Shown: in pieces, positions 18,336-28,136 of the stretch
How the letters are laid out: every line of letters starts with the position of its first letter
Position numbering within the stretch: position 1 is the stretch's first letter
Translations under genes and position numbers: made by a program
The notes under the pieces: model-generated
What the model was told of the DNA's origin: nothing
Seen by the model: only the letters and a program-made list of their open reading frames with translations
Databases searched by the model: none
From: Prasinococcaceae sp. CCMP 1430
Taxonomy: Eukaryota; Prasinodermophyta; Palmophyllophyceae; Prasinococcales; Prasinococcaceae
DNA: 32,594 nucleotides
Assembly: GCA_013416795.1 (NCBI GenBank)
Contig: RQSC01000808.1
Coordinates: 12,626 to 45,219, forward strand
Reading direction: 5' to 3'

Positions 18336-21300
18336 TTAAAGGCCTGCGTCGACCTCGCCGAAGCCTCCGCCCGAAGGCGTGTGCAGCACGAAGGTGTCGC
18401 CTGGATGCACGTCCACCGTGTCGCATGCGCCCATGTCGACGCGCGTGCCATCCTTGCGCTCGACCCAGTTCTTGCCGCATTCCCCGGGCTGCCCTCCTGC
18501 CATGCCGTATGGAGGCACTTTGCGCCTGTTGCTCAGCATGCACACTGTCATGTCCTCGTTGAAGCGGATGCGTCGCTCGACACCGTCGCCACCCTTGTGT
18601 TTGCCCTTGCCGCCCGAGCCTCTGCGGATGGAGAAGCTCTCGAGCCGCACTGGGAATCGAAACTCAAGAACTTCGGGGTCGGTCAGGCGCGAATTGGTCA
18701 TGTGTGTGTGTACCGCGTCCGTGCCATCAAAAGTTGGGCCGGCGCCGCTACCGCCGCAGACGGTCTCGTAGTACTGGTAGGTGTCGTTGCCGAAGGTGAG
18801 GTTGTTCATCGTGCCCTGCGCGGCGCCCATGACGCCCAGCGCGCCGTAGATGGCATCGGTCACCACCTGGCTCGTTTCGACGTTGCCCGCCACCACCGCC
18901 GCGGGGTATGATGGGCTCAGCATGCTGTCGTCGGGGATGGCGAGCTCGATGGGCCGAAGGCAGCCTTCGTTCATCGGGATATTGCTGTCCACGAGCGTGC
19001 GGAAGACGTACATGACCGCGGCGCGGCATACCGCGGAGGGCGCGTTGAAGTTTGAGCCCAGCTGGGCGCTGGTGCCCGTGAAGTCGACCTTGGCTGAGCG
19101 CTTATCAAGGTCGATCGAGGCCTTCACCTTCACCACCGCGCCGTTGTCCATTTCGTAGGCGAAGTCGCCGCTACGCAGGGCGCTGATGGCGCGCCGAACG
19201 CTCTCCTCGGCGTTGTCCTGCACGTGGCGCATGTACGCAGTCACCGTCGGCAGGCTGAAGTGAGCCACCATTTTCTTGAGCTCGGCCGCCCCCTTGGCGT
19301 TTGCCGCGAGCTGGGCGCGCAGGTCGGCCACGTTTTGGTCCGGATTCCGGCACGGGTAGGGGTCCCTGCCAAGCACCTCGCGCAACTCTGCCTCGCGCAT
19401 GATACCCTCTGCGCCGTCGACCAACTTGAAGTTGTCGATGAGCACGCCCTCCTGATCTATCGAGGTCGAGTCGCTGGGCATGGACGCGGGCGTCACGCCG
19501 CCAATGTCTGCCTGGTGGCCGCGGCTTCCCACATAAAATAGGATCTCCTTGCCATCGTCGTCAAAAACCGGGGTGACGACTGTGACATCAGGCAAATGCG
19601 TCCCGCCGTTGTAGGGGTTGTTGAGCACGTAGGCGTCGCCCGGAACCATCTTGCCCTCGTTGTCATCGATGACACACCGGATGGACTCGCCCATGGAGCC
19701 TAAGTGCACAGGCATGTGTGGCGCGTTTGCAATGAGGTGACCTTCCGCGTCGAAGATGGCGCAAGAAAAGTCCAGCCTCTCCTTGATGTTGACAGAGTAC
19801 GCAGTGTTCTGCAGCGTGAACCCCATTTGCTCCGCTATAGACATGAACAAATTGTTGAAGATCTCCAGGTACACCGGATCCACCTCGGTGCCGATGGCGA
19901 CGGTGGCCTCGCGCGGCACAACGCGACGCAGAACGAGCCCTGCAGGTACGACTTCGGCACGCCAACCCATTTCGACGAAAGTCGTACCGTTGGCCTCGAC
20001 GAGGATGGAGGGTCCATCAACGGTGAAACCAATGGGCAAGTCTTCGCGAGACCACACTGACGTGTCCGTCATCGCACCGTTGCAATAGACCTGTGTGGAG
20101 CCGAGCGGGGCGGGCGCCGCGGCGGCCCCAGACGCGGAAGCTTTTGTGACTGACGCGGCGAAGGCATCGGCGCTGTCGGAGAGCACGGCCTCAACCGTGG
20201 CAGCCTCGACCACCAGTGCCTTCTCGCTCATGATGAAGCCAAATCGGGCCATATAGCGCCGCTCGAAGTCCTCACGCGCCTCCTTGGGCGCGCAGTGTGG
20301 CACGGCGAGCGCCGTGTCCGTCCCGTCGTAGCGTAGCAGGAGCTGCGCGGTGATTTCAACGCGTTCTGCATCGGCGCCCTGTGCCACGAGCTCTGCTACG
20401 GCCGCCGCGGAGAGCTCCTCCACTGCTGCGTCGGCGCCGTCGCACCTGGCGGTGCTCGTGTCCAGCTTGACCTCAACCGATTTCTGCCTGAGCGCCGACA
20501 CGTCCGCGAGGCCCATGCCAAACGCGCTGAGCACGCCTGCGAGCGGGTGCGCGTACACGGTGCTCATGCCAAGCGCGTCCGCCACGAGGCACGCGTGCTG
20601 CCCGCCCGCGCCGCCGAAGGTCTCGAGGCAATACTCGGTCACGTCGTACCCACGCTGCACTGAGATCTTCTTGATGGCGTTGGCCATGTTCTCCACGGCG
20701 ATGGTCAAGAAACCCTCGGCGACATCGCGCGCGCTCTGGCCGCCACATCGCTTTGCCATCTCCTCGAATTTGCGCTGTACGGCGTCCCGGTCGAGCGGCG
20801 CGTCGTTGTTGGGGCCGAAGACCGCCGGGAAGTACTCCGGCACAAGCTTGCCGAGCATGACGTTGCAGTCAGTGACGGTGAGCGGGCCGCCGCGGCGGTA
20901 CGCGGCTGGCCCTGGGTTGGCTCCTGCACTCTCCGGACCGACCGTGAAGCGCGAGCCGTCGAACGAGCAGATGGAGCCGCCGCCGGCAGCCACGGTATGG
21001 ATCTGCATCATCGGCGCGCGCATGCGCACCCCGGCCACCAGCGTCTCGAAGGCGCGCTCGTACTCGCCGTCGTAGTGCGCGACATCTGTGGACGTGCCTC
21101 CCATATCGAAGGTGATTAGCTGCTTGAAGCCCGCGGCTTCGGCCGCACGCACTGAGCCCACGATGCCGCCCGCCGGCCCGCTCAGGATGGCGTCCTTGCC
21201 CTGAAAGAGCGCAGCATCCGTCAGGCCGCCACTGCTCATCATGAATTGCAGCTTGACGCCCGACAGCTCGCTCGCGACGGTGTCGACGTACCGCCGCAGG

Positions 21301-22043
21301 ATGGGTGACAGGTAGGCGTCGACGACGGTCGTGTCGCCGCGCGAGACGAGCTTCATCAGGGGGCTGACCTCGTGGCTGGCACTCACCTGCGCGAAGCCCG
21401 CGGCGCGGCACGCCTGCGCCACGCGCTGCTCGTGCTCGGGGTACTTGTACGAGTGCATGAAAGCAATCGCGACGCTATCGATGCCCGCAGCGCGCGCGTC
21501 CGCGAGCACGGCGGCGATCTGCACGTCGTCGAGACCCTCCATCTCGGTGCCGTCGACGGCGAGGCGCCCCTTCAGCTCGGCCACGTGCTCGTACAGCATT
21601 TCGGGCAGCACGATGTGGCGCGCGAAGATGTCGGGGCGGCTCTGGCCGGCGATGCGCAGCGCGTCGCGGAAGCCTGTGTTGACGAGCAGCAGCACGCGAT
21701 CCCCCTTGCGCTCGAGCAGCGCGTTAGTCGCTACCGTCGTGCCCATCTTGACGCAGCGCACGCGCCCCGCCGGGATGGGCTCCCCGGCGCCGACGCCAAG
21801 CAGCGAGCGAATGCCCGCCACTGCGGCATCCCTGTACGCCTCGGGGTTCTCCGACAGCATCTTCGCGGTGCGCAGCTCGCCACCGGGCGCGCGGCCGACG
21901 ATGTCGGTGAACGTGCCACCGCGATCGATCCAGAACTGCCACTGGTCCACGCCCGCACCGCTGCCAGCCGCGCCGGACGCCGGAAGAAGACGTATGGGGC
22001 GCTCGCTCGCTCGCAGCGGCCGGGCGGCGGGGCGGCGGGGCAC
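18336..22043 (-). CDS. OPLAH: 5-oxoprolinase (HyuA-HyuB fusion)
   Basis: A single exon of up to 1235 residues, the full length of fused 5-oxoprolinases. The enzyme hydrolyses 5-oxoproline to glutamate with ATP in the glutathione (gamma-glutamyl) cycle. The HyuA half begins [20 protein letters not shown] (about 34), with [51 protein letters not shown] and [13 protein letters not shown]. The HyuB half (about 715-1235) has [61 protein letters not shown] and the C-terminal [12 protein letters not shown]. No ATG precedes the first motif in frame: the open frame begins with GTG at 22043, so a short upstream exon, a nonstandard start or a local sequence error is likely. Absence of introns and bacterial-like wording suggest possible prokaryotic ancestry. 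Confidence 0.92.
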   Translation of the reverse strand: MPRRPAARPLRASERPIRLLPASGAAGSGAGVDQWQFWIDRGGTFTDIVGRAPGGELRTAKMLSENPEAYRDAAVAGIRSLLGVGAGEPIPAGRVRCVKMGTTVATNALLERKGDRVLLLVNTGFRDALRIAGQSRPDIFARHIVLPEMLYEHVAELKGRLAVDGTEMEGLDDVQIAAVLADARAAGIDSVAIAFMHSYKYPEHEQRVAQACRAAGFAQVSASHEVSPLMKLVSRGDTTVVDAYLSPILRRYVDTVASELSGVKLQFMMSSGGLTDAALFQGKDAILSGPAGGIVGSVRAAEAAGFKQLITFDMGGTSTDVAHYDGEYERAFETLVAGVRMRAPMMQIHTVAAGGGSICSFDGSRFTVGPESAGANPGPAAYRRGGPLTVTDCNVMLGKLVPEYFPAVFGPNNDAPLDRDAVQRKFEEMAKRCGGQSARDVAEGFLTIAVENMANAIKKISVQRGYDVTEYCLETFGGAGGQHACLVADALGMSTVYAHPLAGVLSAFGMGLADVSALRQKSVEVKLDTSTARCDGADAAVEELSAAAVAELVAQGADAERVEITAQLLLRYDGTDTALAVPHCAPKEAREDFERRYMARFGFIMSEKALVVEAATVEAVLSDSADAFAASVTKASASGAAAAPAPLGSTQVYCNGAMTDTSVWSREDLPIGFTVDGPSILVEANGTTFVEMGWRAEVVPAGLVLRRVVPREATVAIGTEVDPVYLEIFNNLFMSIAEQMGFTLQNTAYSVNIKERLDFSCAIFDAEGHLIANAPHMPVHLGSMGESIRCVIDDNEGKMVPGDAYVLNNPYNGGTHLPDVTVVTPVFDDDGKEILFYVGSRGHQADIGGVTPASMPSDSTSIDQEGVLIDNFKLVDGAEGIMREAELREVLGRDPYPCRNPDQNVADLRAQLAANAKGAAELKKMVAHFSLPTVTAYMRHVQDNAEESVRRAISALRSGDFAYEMDNGAVVKVKASIDLDKRSAKVDFTGTSAQLGSNFNAPSAVCRAAVMYVFRTLVDSNIPMNEGCLRPIELAIPDDSMLSPSYPAAVVAGNVETSQVVTDAIYGALGVMGAAQGTMNNLTFGNDTYQYYETVCGGSGAGPTFDGTDAVHTHMTNSRLTDPEVLEFRFPVRLESFSIRRGSGGKGKHKGGDGVERRIRFNEDMTVCMLSNRRKVPPYGMAGGQPGECGKNWVERKDGTRVDMGACDTVDVHPGDTFVLHTPSGGGFGEVDAGL

Positions 22044-22107
22044 GGAAAGGGTACGTGTGGATTGCGGCCGGCGGCCTCAGACGGGCGTCCGGGCCGGCTT
22101 GCGGCGC

Positions 22108-22534
22108 ATGCGGGGCGGNCGCGGCCGGCGGCGGCGGAGGCGCGTGGGTGGTCACGTGCGTCGGCAGCCTGCGCTCAGCGCGGCTGCGCCTGGCAGGCGC
22201 GTCGGCGGGCGGCGGCGGCGACGACGAGGAGGAACATCGCTTCCTCGACGTCGTGGGTCCTGTGGAGGTGTGCGGGCTCGTTGGCACCTTCGCGGCGGAC
22301 GGCCGGTGCCACCTGCACGCGACGCTCGCCGATGAGCGCGGCCGCGTGGTGGGAGGCCACCTGGTCGGCGACGACCTCGTGCACACCACGTGTGAGGTCG
22401 TCCTCGGCATCGCTCGCGGCGACGCTGCGTTCAGCAGGGAGCACGACGAGCTCACCGGCTACGACGAGCTCGTCGTGTCGCCTGCGGACGGCGCCCCGAG
22501 CGGGCCGCAGCGGTGGTGGTGGCCCTTCTCCTAG
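22108..22534 (+). CDS. PPC/DUF296-domain protein, start disrupted by an ambiguous base
   Basis: A small stand-alone PPC (DUF296) domain: AWVVTCVGSLRSARLRL, FLDVVGPVEVCGLVGTF, CHLHATLADERGRVVGGHL, TTCEVVLGIA and ELTGYDELVV match the domain nearly end to end. Plants carry it in AT-hook AHL proteins; bacteria and algae have single-domain versions. There is no AT-hook here. The domain frame lacks an ATG. The ATG at 22108 is one frame off, and if the N at 22119 is an extra base, that ATG reads straight into the domain (141 residues). A start via an upstream exon remains possible. It is head to head with 5-oxoprolinase. TGTAA at 22639-22643 may be its poly(A) signal. Confidence 0.75.
22119..22119. 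other. Ambiguous base N
   Basis: The only N in the window, in a run of G and C between the starts of two divergent genes. Both genes lack a clean in-frame ATG here, which points to a local base-calling or indel error. Confidence 0.9.
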
Positions 22535-23028
22535 GCGAGCGCCGGCCGCGCGCTGCTGCAGCCCGCGGCCTCCTCCACCCCTGAGCAGCAGCAGGTGATG
22601 CAGCAGCAGGGTCATACATATATACATAGTTAGCGTGCTGTAATTGTTTCTGAGTGTACCATACGCCGATTGTATTCAAATTGATATGTGTCATTATTGT
22701 TTTGAGTGTATCATGCACCGAATATCCTCCGAATTTTGCGGCACGCAGTCACCGCGCCGCCACACCGCGGGCCACCGGCGCAGTGCGCTCGGGTGGGAGG
22801 GGGCAGGAGGGGTGTCCGTGGCGGTGACCCGCAGTTGAGGCACCGCGCCGGTGGCCCGGCACGGCCGCGACGGCCGTAGAACGCGGACGGGCTCGAGGAC
22901 GCTACTAGGAGAGTGCCGTCGTGACGGTCGTGTCTTTGTGTAGAAATTGCAGCCGTGGCCCTGGGGTTTTGTTCGCTTCGGGACGTACGCTTCGTGTGGG
23001 AGGGGCGTGACGCCGCGGCGTTGTGGCG
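22535..23028. other. Intergenic region with an imperfect direct repeat
   Basis: The 3' flank of the PPC gene and upstream region of the aquaglyceroporin gene. Bases 22610-22735 are strikingly AT-rich for this window. TGAGTGTAYCATRCRCCGAWT occurs at about 22651-22671 and 22703-22723 (52-base period, a few mismatches). No coding frame is supported. Confidence 0.45.
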
Positions 23029-24252
23029 ATGGGGAGCGGCAACGACGCCCGCCATGGCTTCGAGCCCTCGCGACGTGATGCTGATGGAGGTGGCGGCGCC
23101 GGTGCAGACGACGACGGGAGGGATGGCCTCGCCGCCACCGTGACGGCTGTCAGCGCCGCCATCAGCCATGACCACACCAGCAGCGAAGACGGCGAGTCGG
23201 TGCAAATGAGCGACAATGCGGTCGCACCAGCCGCAGCGCAGCGCCAAAGCGGCGAGGACGATGAGGCTTCGCGCTATCGCCTGGGTTTCAAGGAGTGGGT
23301 GAACGCGCGCACGCGCTTCCTCGAGTCGCCCGAGGCCGGCGAGTGGCTCGGCGAGTGCTGGGGCACCTTCCTGATTGTCATTTTTGGCGTGGGCGTCGTC
23401 AATGCCGGGCTGTCAGGCGCGCAGTCGGGCATCTGGCAGGTGGCTGTAGTGTGGGCGCTGGGCGTCGCGCTTGCGATCTACACCACCGCGCATGTGAGCG
23501 GCGCACATCTCAACCCGGCGATCACGCTCGCATTTGCTGCATTCAGGGATTTTCCGCCAAGGAAGGTACCCAGGTATATCGCCGCGCAATTGGCCGGTGG
23601 CATCCTCGGCGGCTGCATCAACCTGGGCGTCTTTCAGGGCGTGCGCGACGTGTTTGAGCGTGCCAACGGCATCACTCGCGGCGCGCCACAGTCAGTGCTC
23701 ACCGCCGCGGCCTTTGGAGAATATTTTCCGAACCCATTCCTCTTCGGGCCTTACAGCGACGTCAACACCATGCCTCAGAGCGACGCCAACGAGGTGATCT
23801 ACCCTGGGACCGCATTTCTCGTGGAGGCGTGGGGGACCTTCCTACTCGCATTTGTCGTGTTCGCGGTCACCGACCCTAAGAACAAGGCCGTGGGGGAGTC
23901 CAAGGCGCTGGCGCCCTTGCTCATCGGTTTCGTGGTGGGCGTGAATCTCTCACTGTACGCACCCATTACGCAGGCAGGCTGGAACCCTGCGCGCGACCTT
24001 GGCCCGCGTATCGTTGCCGCCTTTGCAGGGTGGCAAAGCGTCGCTCTGCCGGGTCCTCGCAATGGATTCTGGGTGTACATCATCGGGCCAATCCTCGGTG
24101 CCCTGTGCGGTGCTGGTTTCTACGACTGCGTCTTGAGCCGCTCACTCTACCCGAACGACTCCGACGTCGGTGACCACACCAAGGACGACGCCACTACCCA
24201 TGCGGCGCTCGACGACGAGAAAAGCAAGGTGGCCAAAGGGGTGGAGGAATGA
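23029..24252 (+). CDS. Aquaglyceroporin (GlpF-type MIP channel)
   Basis: 407 residues, intronless, starting at the first ATG in frame. An acidic Gly/Ala-rich cytosolic N-terminus of about 100 residues precedes the six-helix MIP domain (ESPEAGEWLGECWGTFLIVI onward). Pore motif 1 is SGAHLNPAITLAF (Asn162) and pore motif 2 is GWNPARDLGPR (Asn319, Arg322, Asp323). The Asp after the second NPAR is the usual mark of glycerol facilitators over water-only aquaporins. Loop C is long (GEYFPNPFLFGPY region), as in aquaglyceroporins. The C-terminal tail is acidic and Lys-rich and may be regulatory. It likely passes glycerol and other small neutral solutes across the plasma membrane; in an alga this would suit osmoregulation (inference). 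Confidence 0.92.
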   Translation: MGSGNDARHGFEPSRRDADGGGGAGADDDGRDGLAATVTAVSAAISHDHTSSEDGESVQMSDNAVAPAAAQRQSGEDDEASRYRLGFKEWVNARTRFLESPEAGEWLGECWGTFLIVIFGVGVVNAGLSGAQSGIWQVAVVWALGVALAIYTTAHVSGAHLNPAITLAFAAFRDFPPRKVPRYIAAQLAGGILGGCINLGVFQGVRDVFERANGITRGAPQSVLTAAAFGEYFPNPFLFGPYSDVNTMPQSDANEVIYPGTAFLVEAWGTFLLAFVVFAVTDPKNKAVGESKALAPLLIGFVVGVNLSLYAPITQAGWNPARDLGPRIVAAFAGWQSVALPGPRNGFWVYIIGPILGALCGAGFYDCVLSRSLYPNDSDVGDHTKDDATTHAALDDEKSKVAKGVEE

Positions 24253-24813
24253 CGTGGCGCTACTTTCCTCGAGCTTTCGCACCACCAAGCGGCGCAGGGG
24301 CCAACGGGCAGCAAGCACTAGAAAGGCGCGGTACAACAACATCGTTGCCAGCTTCATGCAGCGCGACAGAGAGCTAGCTCGGTTACCGCAGGCGCGGGAG
24401 CAGCGGCATGACCTTGTTCCAGCGTGCATAAGATCATGTGTTTGCCATCGCGCGAATCGCTGCCGGCTGGGACGCGCCGCGCGCACGCTGTGCTGCCACC
24501 AGCCCGCCGGCCCGCTCGCGCCCCGGCCTGCTGGCCTGCCGGCCGCCTGCGGCCTGCTGATAGGACACCGAACACCATGATACCATTTTCTCGGAAACAA
24601 TGCTCGAAGGTCAAAATGCATGCACTTTCGGCGCGTGCATGCGAAACGAGATCAACATTTTGCCGCCAAACGCTGCCAGGCACGAAAATACAAACGCGAA
24701 AATCGCGCCGCCGCGGGGCCGCGCGGCACAGCGGACACGCACGGCAGGAGGGTGTGTGTGTGTGTGGGGGGGGGGGGTCCCGCGCGACCGCGCGACCGCG
24801 CGCGGAGCGCGGC
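24253..24813. promoter_or_regulatory. Upstream region of the SNF2-type gene
   Basis: 561 bases with no supported gene. It includes GGCC-rich short repeats at about 24498-24560, an AT-richer island at about 24575-24705 with the palindrome TGCATGCA at 24617-24624 and TGCATGC again at 24636-24642, then a GT tract and G run at about 24751-24778 just before the start codon. The open frame upstream of 24814 is not conserved-looking. Confidence 0.35.
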
Positions 24814-27663
24814 ATGGCGGAAGCTGCGCCCGACATGGGGGCGGCCGAGGTGCTCGCGCTGCGCGCGCGGCTGCGCGAGGCGGAGGCGCGCGGCGAGGAG
24901 GCCGACGAGGCGGACATGGACGCCTACGAGGCGCTCGCGTACCGCTGGAGGGACGCGGCCATGGCGGGGCCCACCGTGCGCGCCTCGCGAGTGCGCGCGT
25001 GGGTGGCCGACCGCTCGCGGTGCTCCGACGCGGCGCTCGAGCGCTACGACGCGAAGGTGAAGGCCTCGGGGCAGGACGCGCCCGTCGGCCTGCTCGCCGC
25101 GCTCAACAACGCCAAGGCCGCGCGCAAGGCACGCGTCTCGGCGGCAATCAAGGAGCAGCTCGCCGCGAGCGCCCCGTCGCCCTCGGCCAAGCGACGCAAG
25201 ACGCGCCGCGAGGGTGGCGCGGGGCGCGCGCTGGGCCTCGACGACCTTGACGCCCTCGAGGCCGCGGCGCGCAGCCGCAGGCGCGCGAGCGCGGGCTTGG
25301 CGACCAAGGCGGAGGGCTCGGACGACGACGAGGAGGAGGTGTTCGACGAGACCGACGAAGGCGAGGAGGACGACGATGACGCGGAGGTCCGCCAGGCGCG
25401 CGAGGCCGCCAACACAGTGATGAGCAAGGTGGGGCGAATCAGCCGCAACTTGCGCAAGTTGGTCGGCGCCGCCGCAGCGGGCGAGGCAGGGCAGAGCGGC
25501 GATGCTGCCGGTGCCGACGCAAGCGTTGGCGATGCCACTGCCGGCCTTTCCTCGCGTGAGTTTGATGGACGCCGCCTCAAGGATTACCAGGTCGTGGGGA
25601 TCAACTGGCTGATGCTGGTGCGCGAGCAGGGACTCTCCGCGGTGCTCGCCGATGAGATGGGCCTCGGGAAGACCGCGCAGAGCTGCGTTTTTTTGCAGCT
25701 GCTGCACGAGCAGGCACAGGCGCGCGCGGAGGGGGCCGGCGAGGAACCCGTCAGTCTGAAGCACCTCGTGGTGGCACCTGGCAGTGTTCTGGACAACTGG
25801 GCGCGCGAGTTGGCGGTGTGGGCTCCTTCTCTGCGTGTGGCGCTGTACCACGGCACGGAGCGCGAGGCGCTTCGCGAGGAGCTCGCGAGTGGCGAGCGGG
25901 ACTTCGACGTGCTGCTTACGAGCTATTCGTACTTTGAGCGCGACTCCGAGGCGCAGCGCCGCGACCAGTCGCTGCTGCGCAGCTTCAAATTCGAGTACCT
26001 GCTGCTCGACGAGGCGCACGCGCTCAAGGACGCCACCTCGAGCCGGTTCACCAAGCTCATGCGCATCCGCGCGGCGCGCCGTCTGCTGCTCACCGGCACT
26101 CCCCTGCAAAACAAGCTGCAAGAGCTGCTTTGCCTGCTGCAGTTTCTCATGCCCGACATGTTCGACAGCCGCTCTGCAGAGCTCGCAAATCTATTTGCCG
26201 TGGAGACCGAGGGCGATGCTGGCGTCATCAAGAAGGTGAAGGCTCTTCTCACGCCCTTCTTGCTCCGCCGCACCAAGGATGCCGTGCTCACATCGATGGT
26301 GCCCAAAACGGAGCTGTTGAAGCGCGTGACGCTCATCGACGAACAGCAGCAAGCCTACGATGGCATAATCGAGGTTGCGAGGGCGGCCCGCGAGGCCGGC
26401 GGCGAGCGGCGTGACAACTCCCTCTTCACGGCGCTGCGGCGTGCCGCCAACCACCCGCTGCTCATGCGCCGGCACTTCGCGGACGCGCAGCTGCCCGAGC
26501 TGGCGGCGCAGCTGCACGCGCGCGAAGCGTTCGGCCCCGAGGCCTCGGAGGCGCGCATCTTAGCCGAACTGCGCGAGATGAGCGACTTCGCGCTCAGCAG
26601 CGTGTGTGCGCAGCACGCCGCGCTCAGGAGCAAGTGCGTCCCCACGGAGGCGCTCTTCGACAGCGCAAAGGCGCGAGCGCTGCGCGACCTGCTGCCGCGC
26701 CTCAAGGCAGAGGGCCACCGCGTGCTGCTCTTCTCGCAGTGGACGCAAATGCTCGACGTGCTGGGCGCTATCACCGACGAGCTCGGCCTCAAGGTGCTTC
26801 GACTCGATGGCAATACGCCCGTCGACGAGCGCCAAGCCCTAGTAGACTCCTTCAACAAGGACGAGTCCATCTTCGGGTTCCTGCTGTCCACGCGCGCCGG
26901 CGGCCTCGGCCTCAACCTCGCGGGCGCCGACACGGTCGTTCTGCACGACCTCGACTTTAACCCGAGCGTGGACAGGCAGGCGGTCGACCGCGCGCACCGC
27001 ATGACGCAAACTAAGCCCGTCACCGTGTATAAGTTCGTGGCGGAGGGCACCGTCGACGAGGCCATCTTCGATATAGCGACGCGCAAGGCCAAGCTTGACG
27101 CTGCGGTGCTGGACAGGGACGATGCACAGGCGGGCGCAGCCAAGGACGCCGATGAGCGCGGCAGCATCAAGGCGATCCTCGCTGGAATTCTGGGGCAGGG
27201 TGATCAATCTGACGGGGAGTCTGAGGAAGAGTCAGGGGAGGAGGAGCAAGCCGACGGAGAGCAGGCCGACGACGGCCAGGACTCCGATGCCAACGAAGAG
27301 GTGGGGGTTGAGGACGGCTCGGACGGTGACGCGGACGCCGCGGACACCGATAACGACGACGTCGCCATGGCGGCGGGCGATAACGAGAGCGAACCGGAGA
27401 GTGAGGACTCCAGTGACGACGAGGAAGACGGCCCTGTCACAGAGCAGAAAGTGGTCGACGCCGTCCGCGCGAGCCTGTCTGCGATGAGCGACGACAAGCT
27501 CGAGACGACCGGTATGAAGTCATTGAAGGTCGAGGTCGCGGGGCTCCTGAAGTGCGATGTGGCGGAGCTCAAAAGCTTCAAGGACGCCATCAGGGCCGCC
27601 TTCGAGGACTTCTTCAACATCCACCTGACGCAGACGCAGCAACAGACTGCCTCGCAGGAGTAG
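24814..27663 (+). CDS. SNF2-family chromatin remodeller, SMARCAD1/Fun30-like
   Basis: 949 residues without introns. The N-terminal 230 residues are charged (two acidic stretches, KRRKTRRE basic patch). The ATPase core starts at LKDYQVVGINWLMLV (about 255), with Walker A DEMGLGKT (280-287), the DEAH box (399-402), LTGTPLQNKLQELLCLLQFLMP and PFLLRRTKDAVL. The helicase-C lobe has RVLLFSQWTQMLDVL, LRLDGNTPVDERQ, STRAGGLGLNL and DRAHRMTQTKPV, where the last motif has TQ instead of the common GQ. A very acidic tail (about 792-880) follows, then a helical module (about 885-940) reminiscent of a DEK C-terminal domain. The LLxFLMP..F wording after the DEAH box favours the SMARCAD1/Fun30 subfamily, which repositions nucleosomes in heterochromatin and repair; the exact subfamily is inferred by eye. 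Start 24814 was chosen because upstream codons are low-complexity. Confidence 0.88.
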   Translation: MAEAAPDMGAAEVLALRARLREAEARGEEADEADMDAYEALAYRWRDAAMAGPTVRASRVRAWVADRSRCSDAALERYDAKVKASGQDAPVGLLAALNNAKAARKARVSAAIKEQLAASAPSPSAKRRKTRREGGAGRALGLDDLDALEAAARSRRRASAGLATKAEGSDDDEEEVFDETDEGEEDDDDAEVRQAREAANTVMSKVGRISRNLRKLVGAAAAGEAGQSGDAAGADASVGDATAGLSSREFDGRRLKDYQVVGINWLMLVREQGLSAVLADEMGLGKTAQSCVFLQLLHEQAQARAEGAGEEPVSLKHLVVAPGSVLDNWARELAVWAPSLRVALYHGTEREALREELASGERDFDVLLTSYSYFERDSEAQRRDQSLLRSFKFEYLLLDEAHALKDATSSRFTKLMRIRAARRLLLTGTPLQNKLQELLCLLQFLMPDMFDSRSAELANLFAVETEGDAGVIKKVKALLTPFLLRRTKDAVLTSMVPKTELLKRVTLIDEQQQAYDGIIEVARAAREAGGERRDNSLFTALRRAANHPLLMRRHFADAQLPELAAQLHAREAFGPEASEARILAELREMSDFALSSVCAQHAALRSKCVPTEALFDSAKARALRDLLPRLKAEGHRVLLFSQWTQMLDVLGAITDELGLKVLRLDGNTPVDERQALVDSFNKDESIFGFLLSTRAGGLGLNLAGADTVVLHDLDFNPSVDRQAVDRAHRMTQTKPVTVYKFVAEGTVDEAIFDIATRKAKLDAAVLDRDDAQAGAAKDADERGSIKAILAGILGQGDQSDGESEEESGEEEQADGEQADDGQDSDANEEVGVEDGSDGDADAADTDNDDVAMAAGDNESEPESEDSSDDEEDGPVTEQKVVDAVRASLSAMSDDKLETTGMKSLKVEVAGLLKCDVAELKSFKDAIRAAFEDFFNIHLTQTQQQTASQE

Positions 27664-28136
27664 GAGCTGCGCAGCGGCCCCTGGTTAATTGAGGGGGGGA
27701 GGGGAGTCCGCAGCCGCTCACGACTCGTCGCCGCCTGCGACGCGCGCGCGCGCCTCCTATAATGAGCACCGAGCACCTCGCGCGTCACGGCACCTCAGCT
27801 TCAGGCAGCGCCCCGGCGCTCCGCTCGCACGTCGCGAGTGAACCCACGGTCCCGCTCCATTGAGCGGAGGCCAGGCGTTGTCTCGCCAGTGAGCCAGCCA
27901 CTCGCCCGTTTATTGAGTGTGTACTGTGAAAGACATCGTGATACCAATTTTGAGGCGGTTGGGGAAGGCAGCGAGCGCGGGGAACTGCGGCGCGGCGCCA
28001 CAGCTGAACGGCGCGGCGCGACGAGGAGGGAGGAGGAGAAGGGAGGGCGGGGGGAGCGGCAAGCGCCCCCCCACCCCACTCCAGCCCGCCCCATCCCGCT
28101 CTGCGCGCGTGGCGGTGTCACGCAGCGGAAAGAGGA
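27664..28136. other. Intergenic region between two + strand genes
   Basis: Contains the 3' flank of the remodeller and the promoter of the SET-domain gene. A perfect hairpin CCGCTC-CATT-GAGCGG lies at 27852-27867, and the sequence is AT-richer at 27905-27955. No coding sequence is supported. Confidence 0.4.

Noticed and set aside
24424-24813. In-frame N-terminal extension of the SNF2-type gene
   Set aside because: It starts at an upstream in-frame codon but the residues are low-complexity, cover a GT/G tract, and are followed by a good ATG at 24814 where protein character begins.
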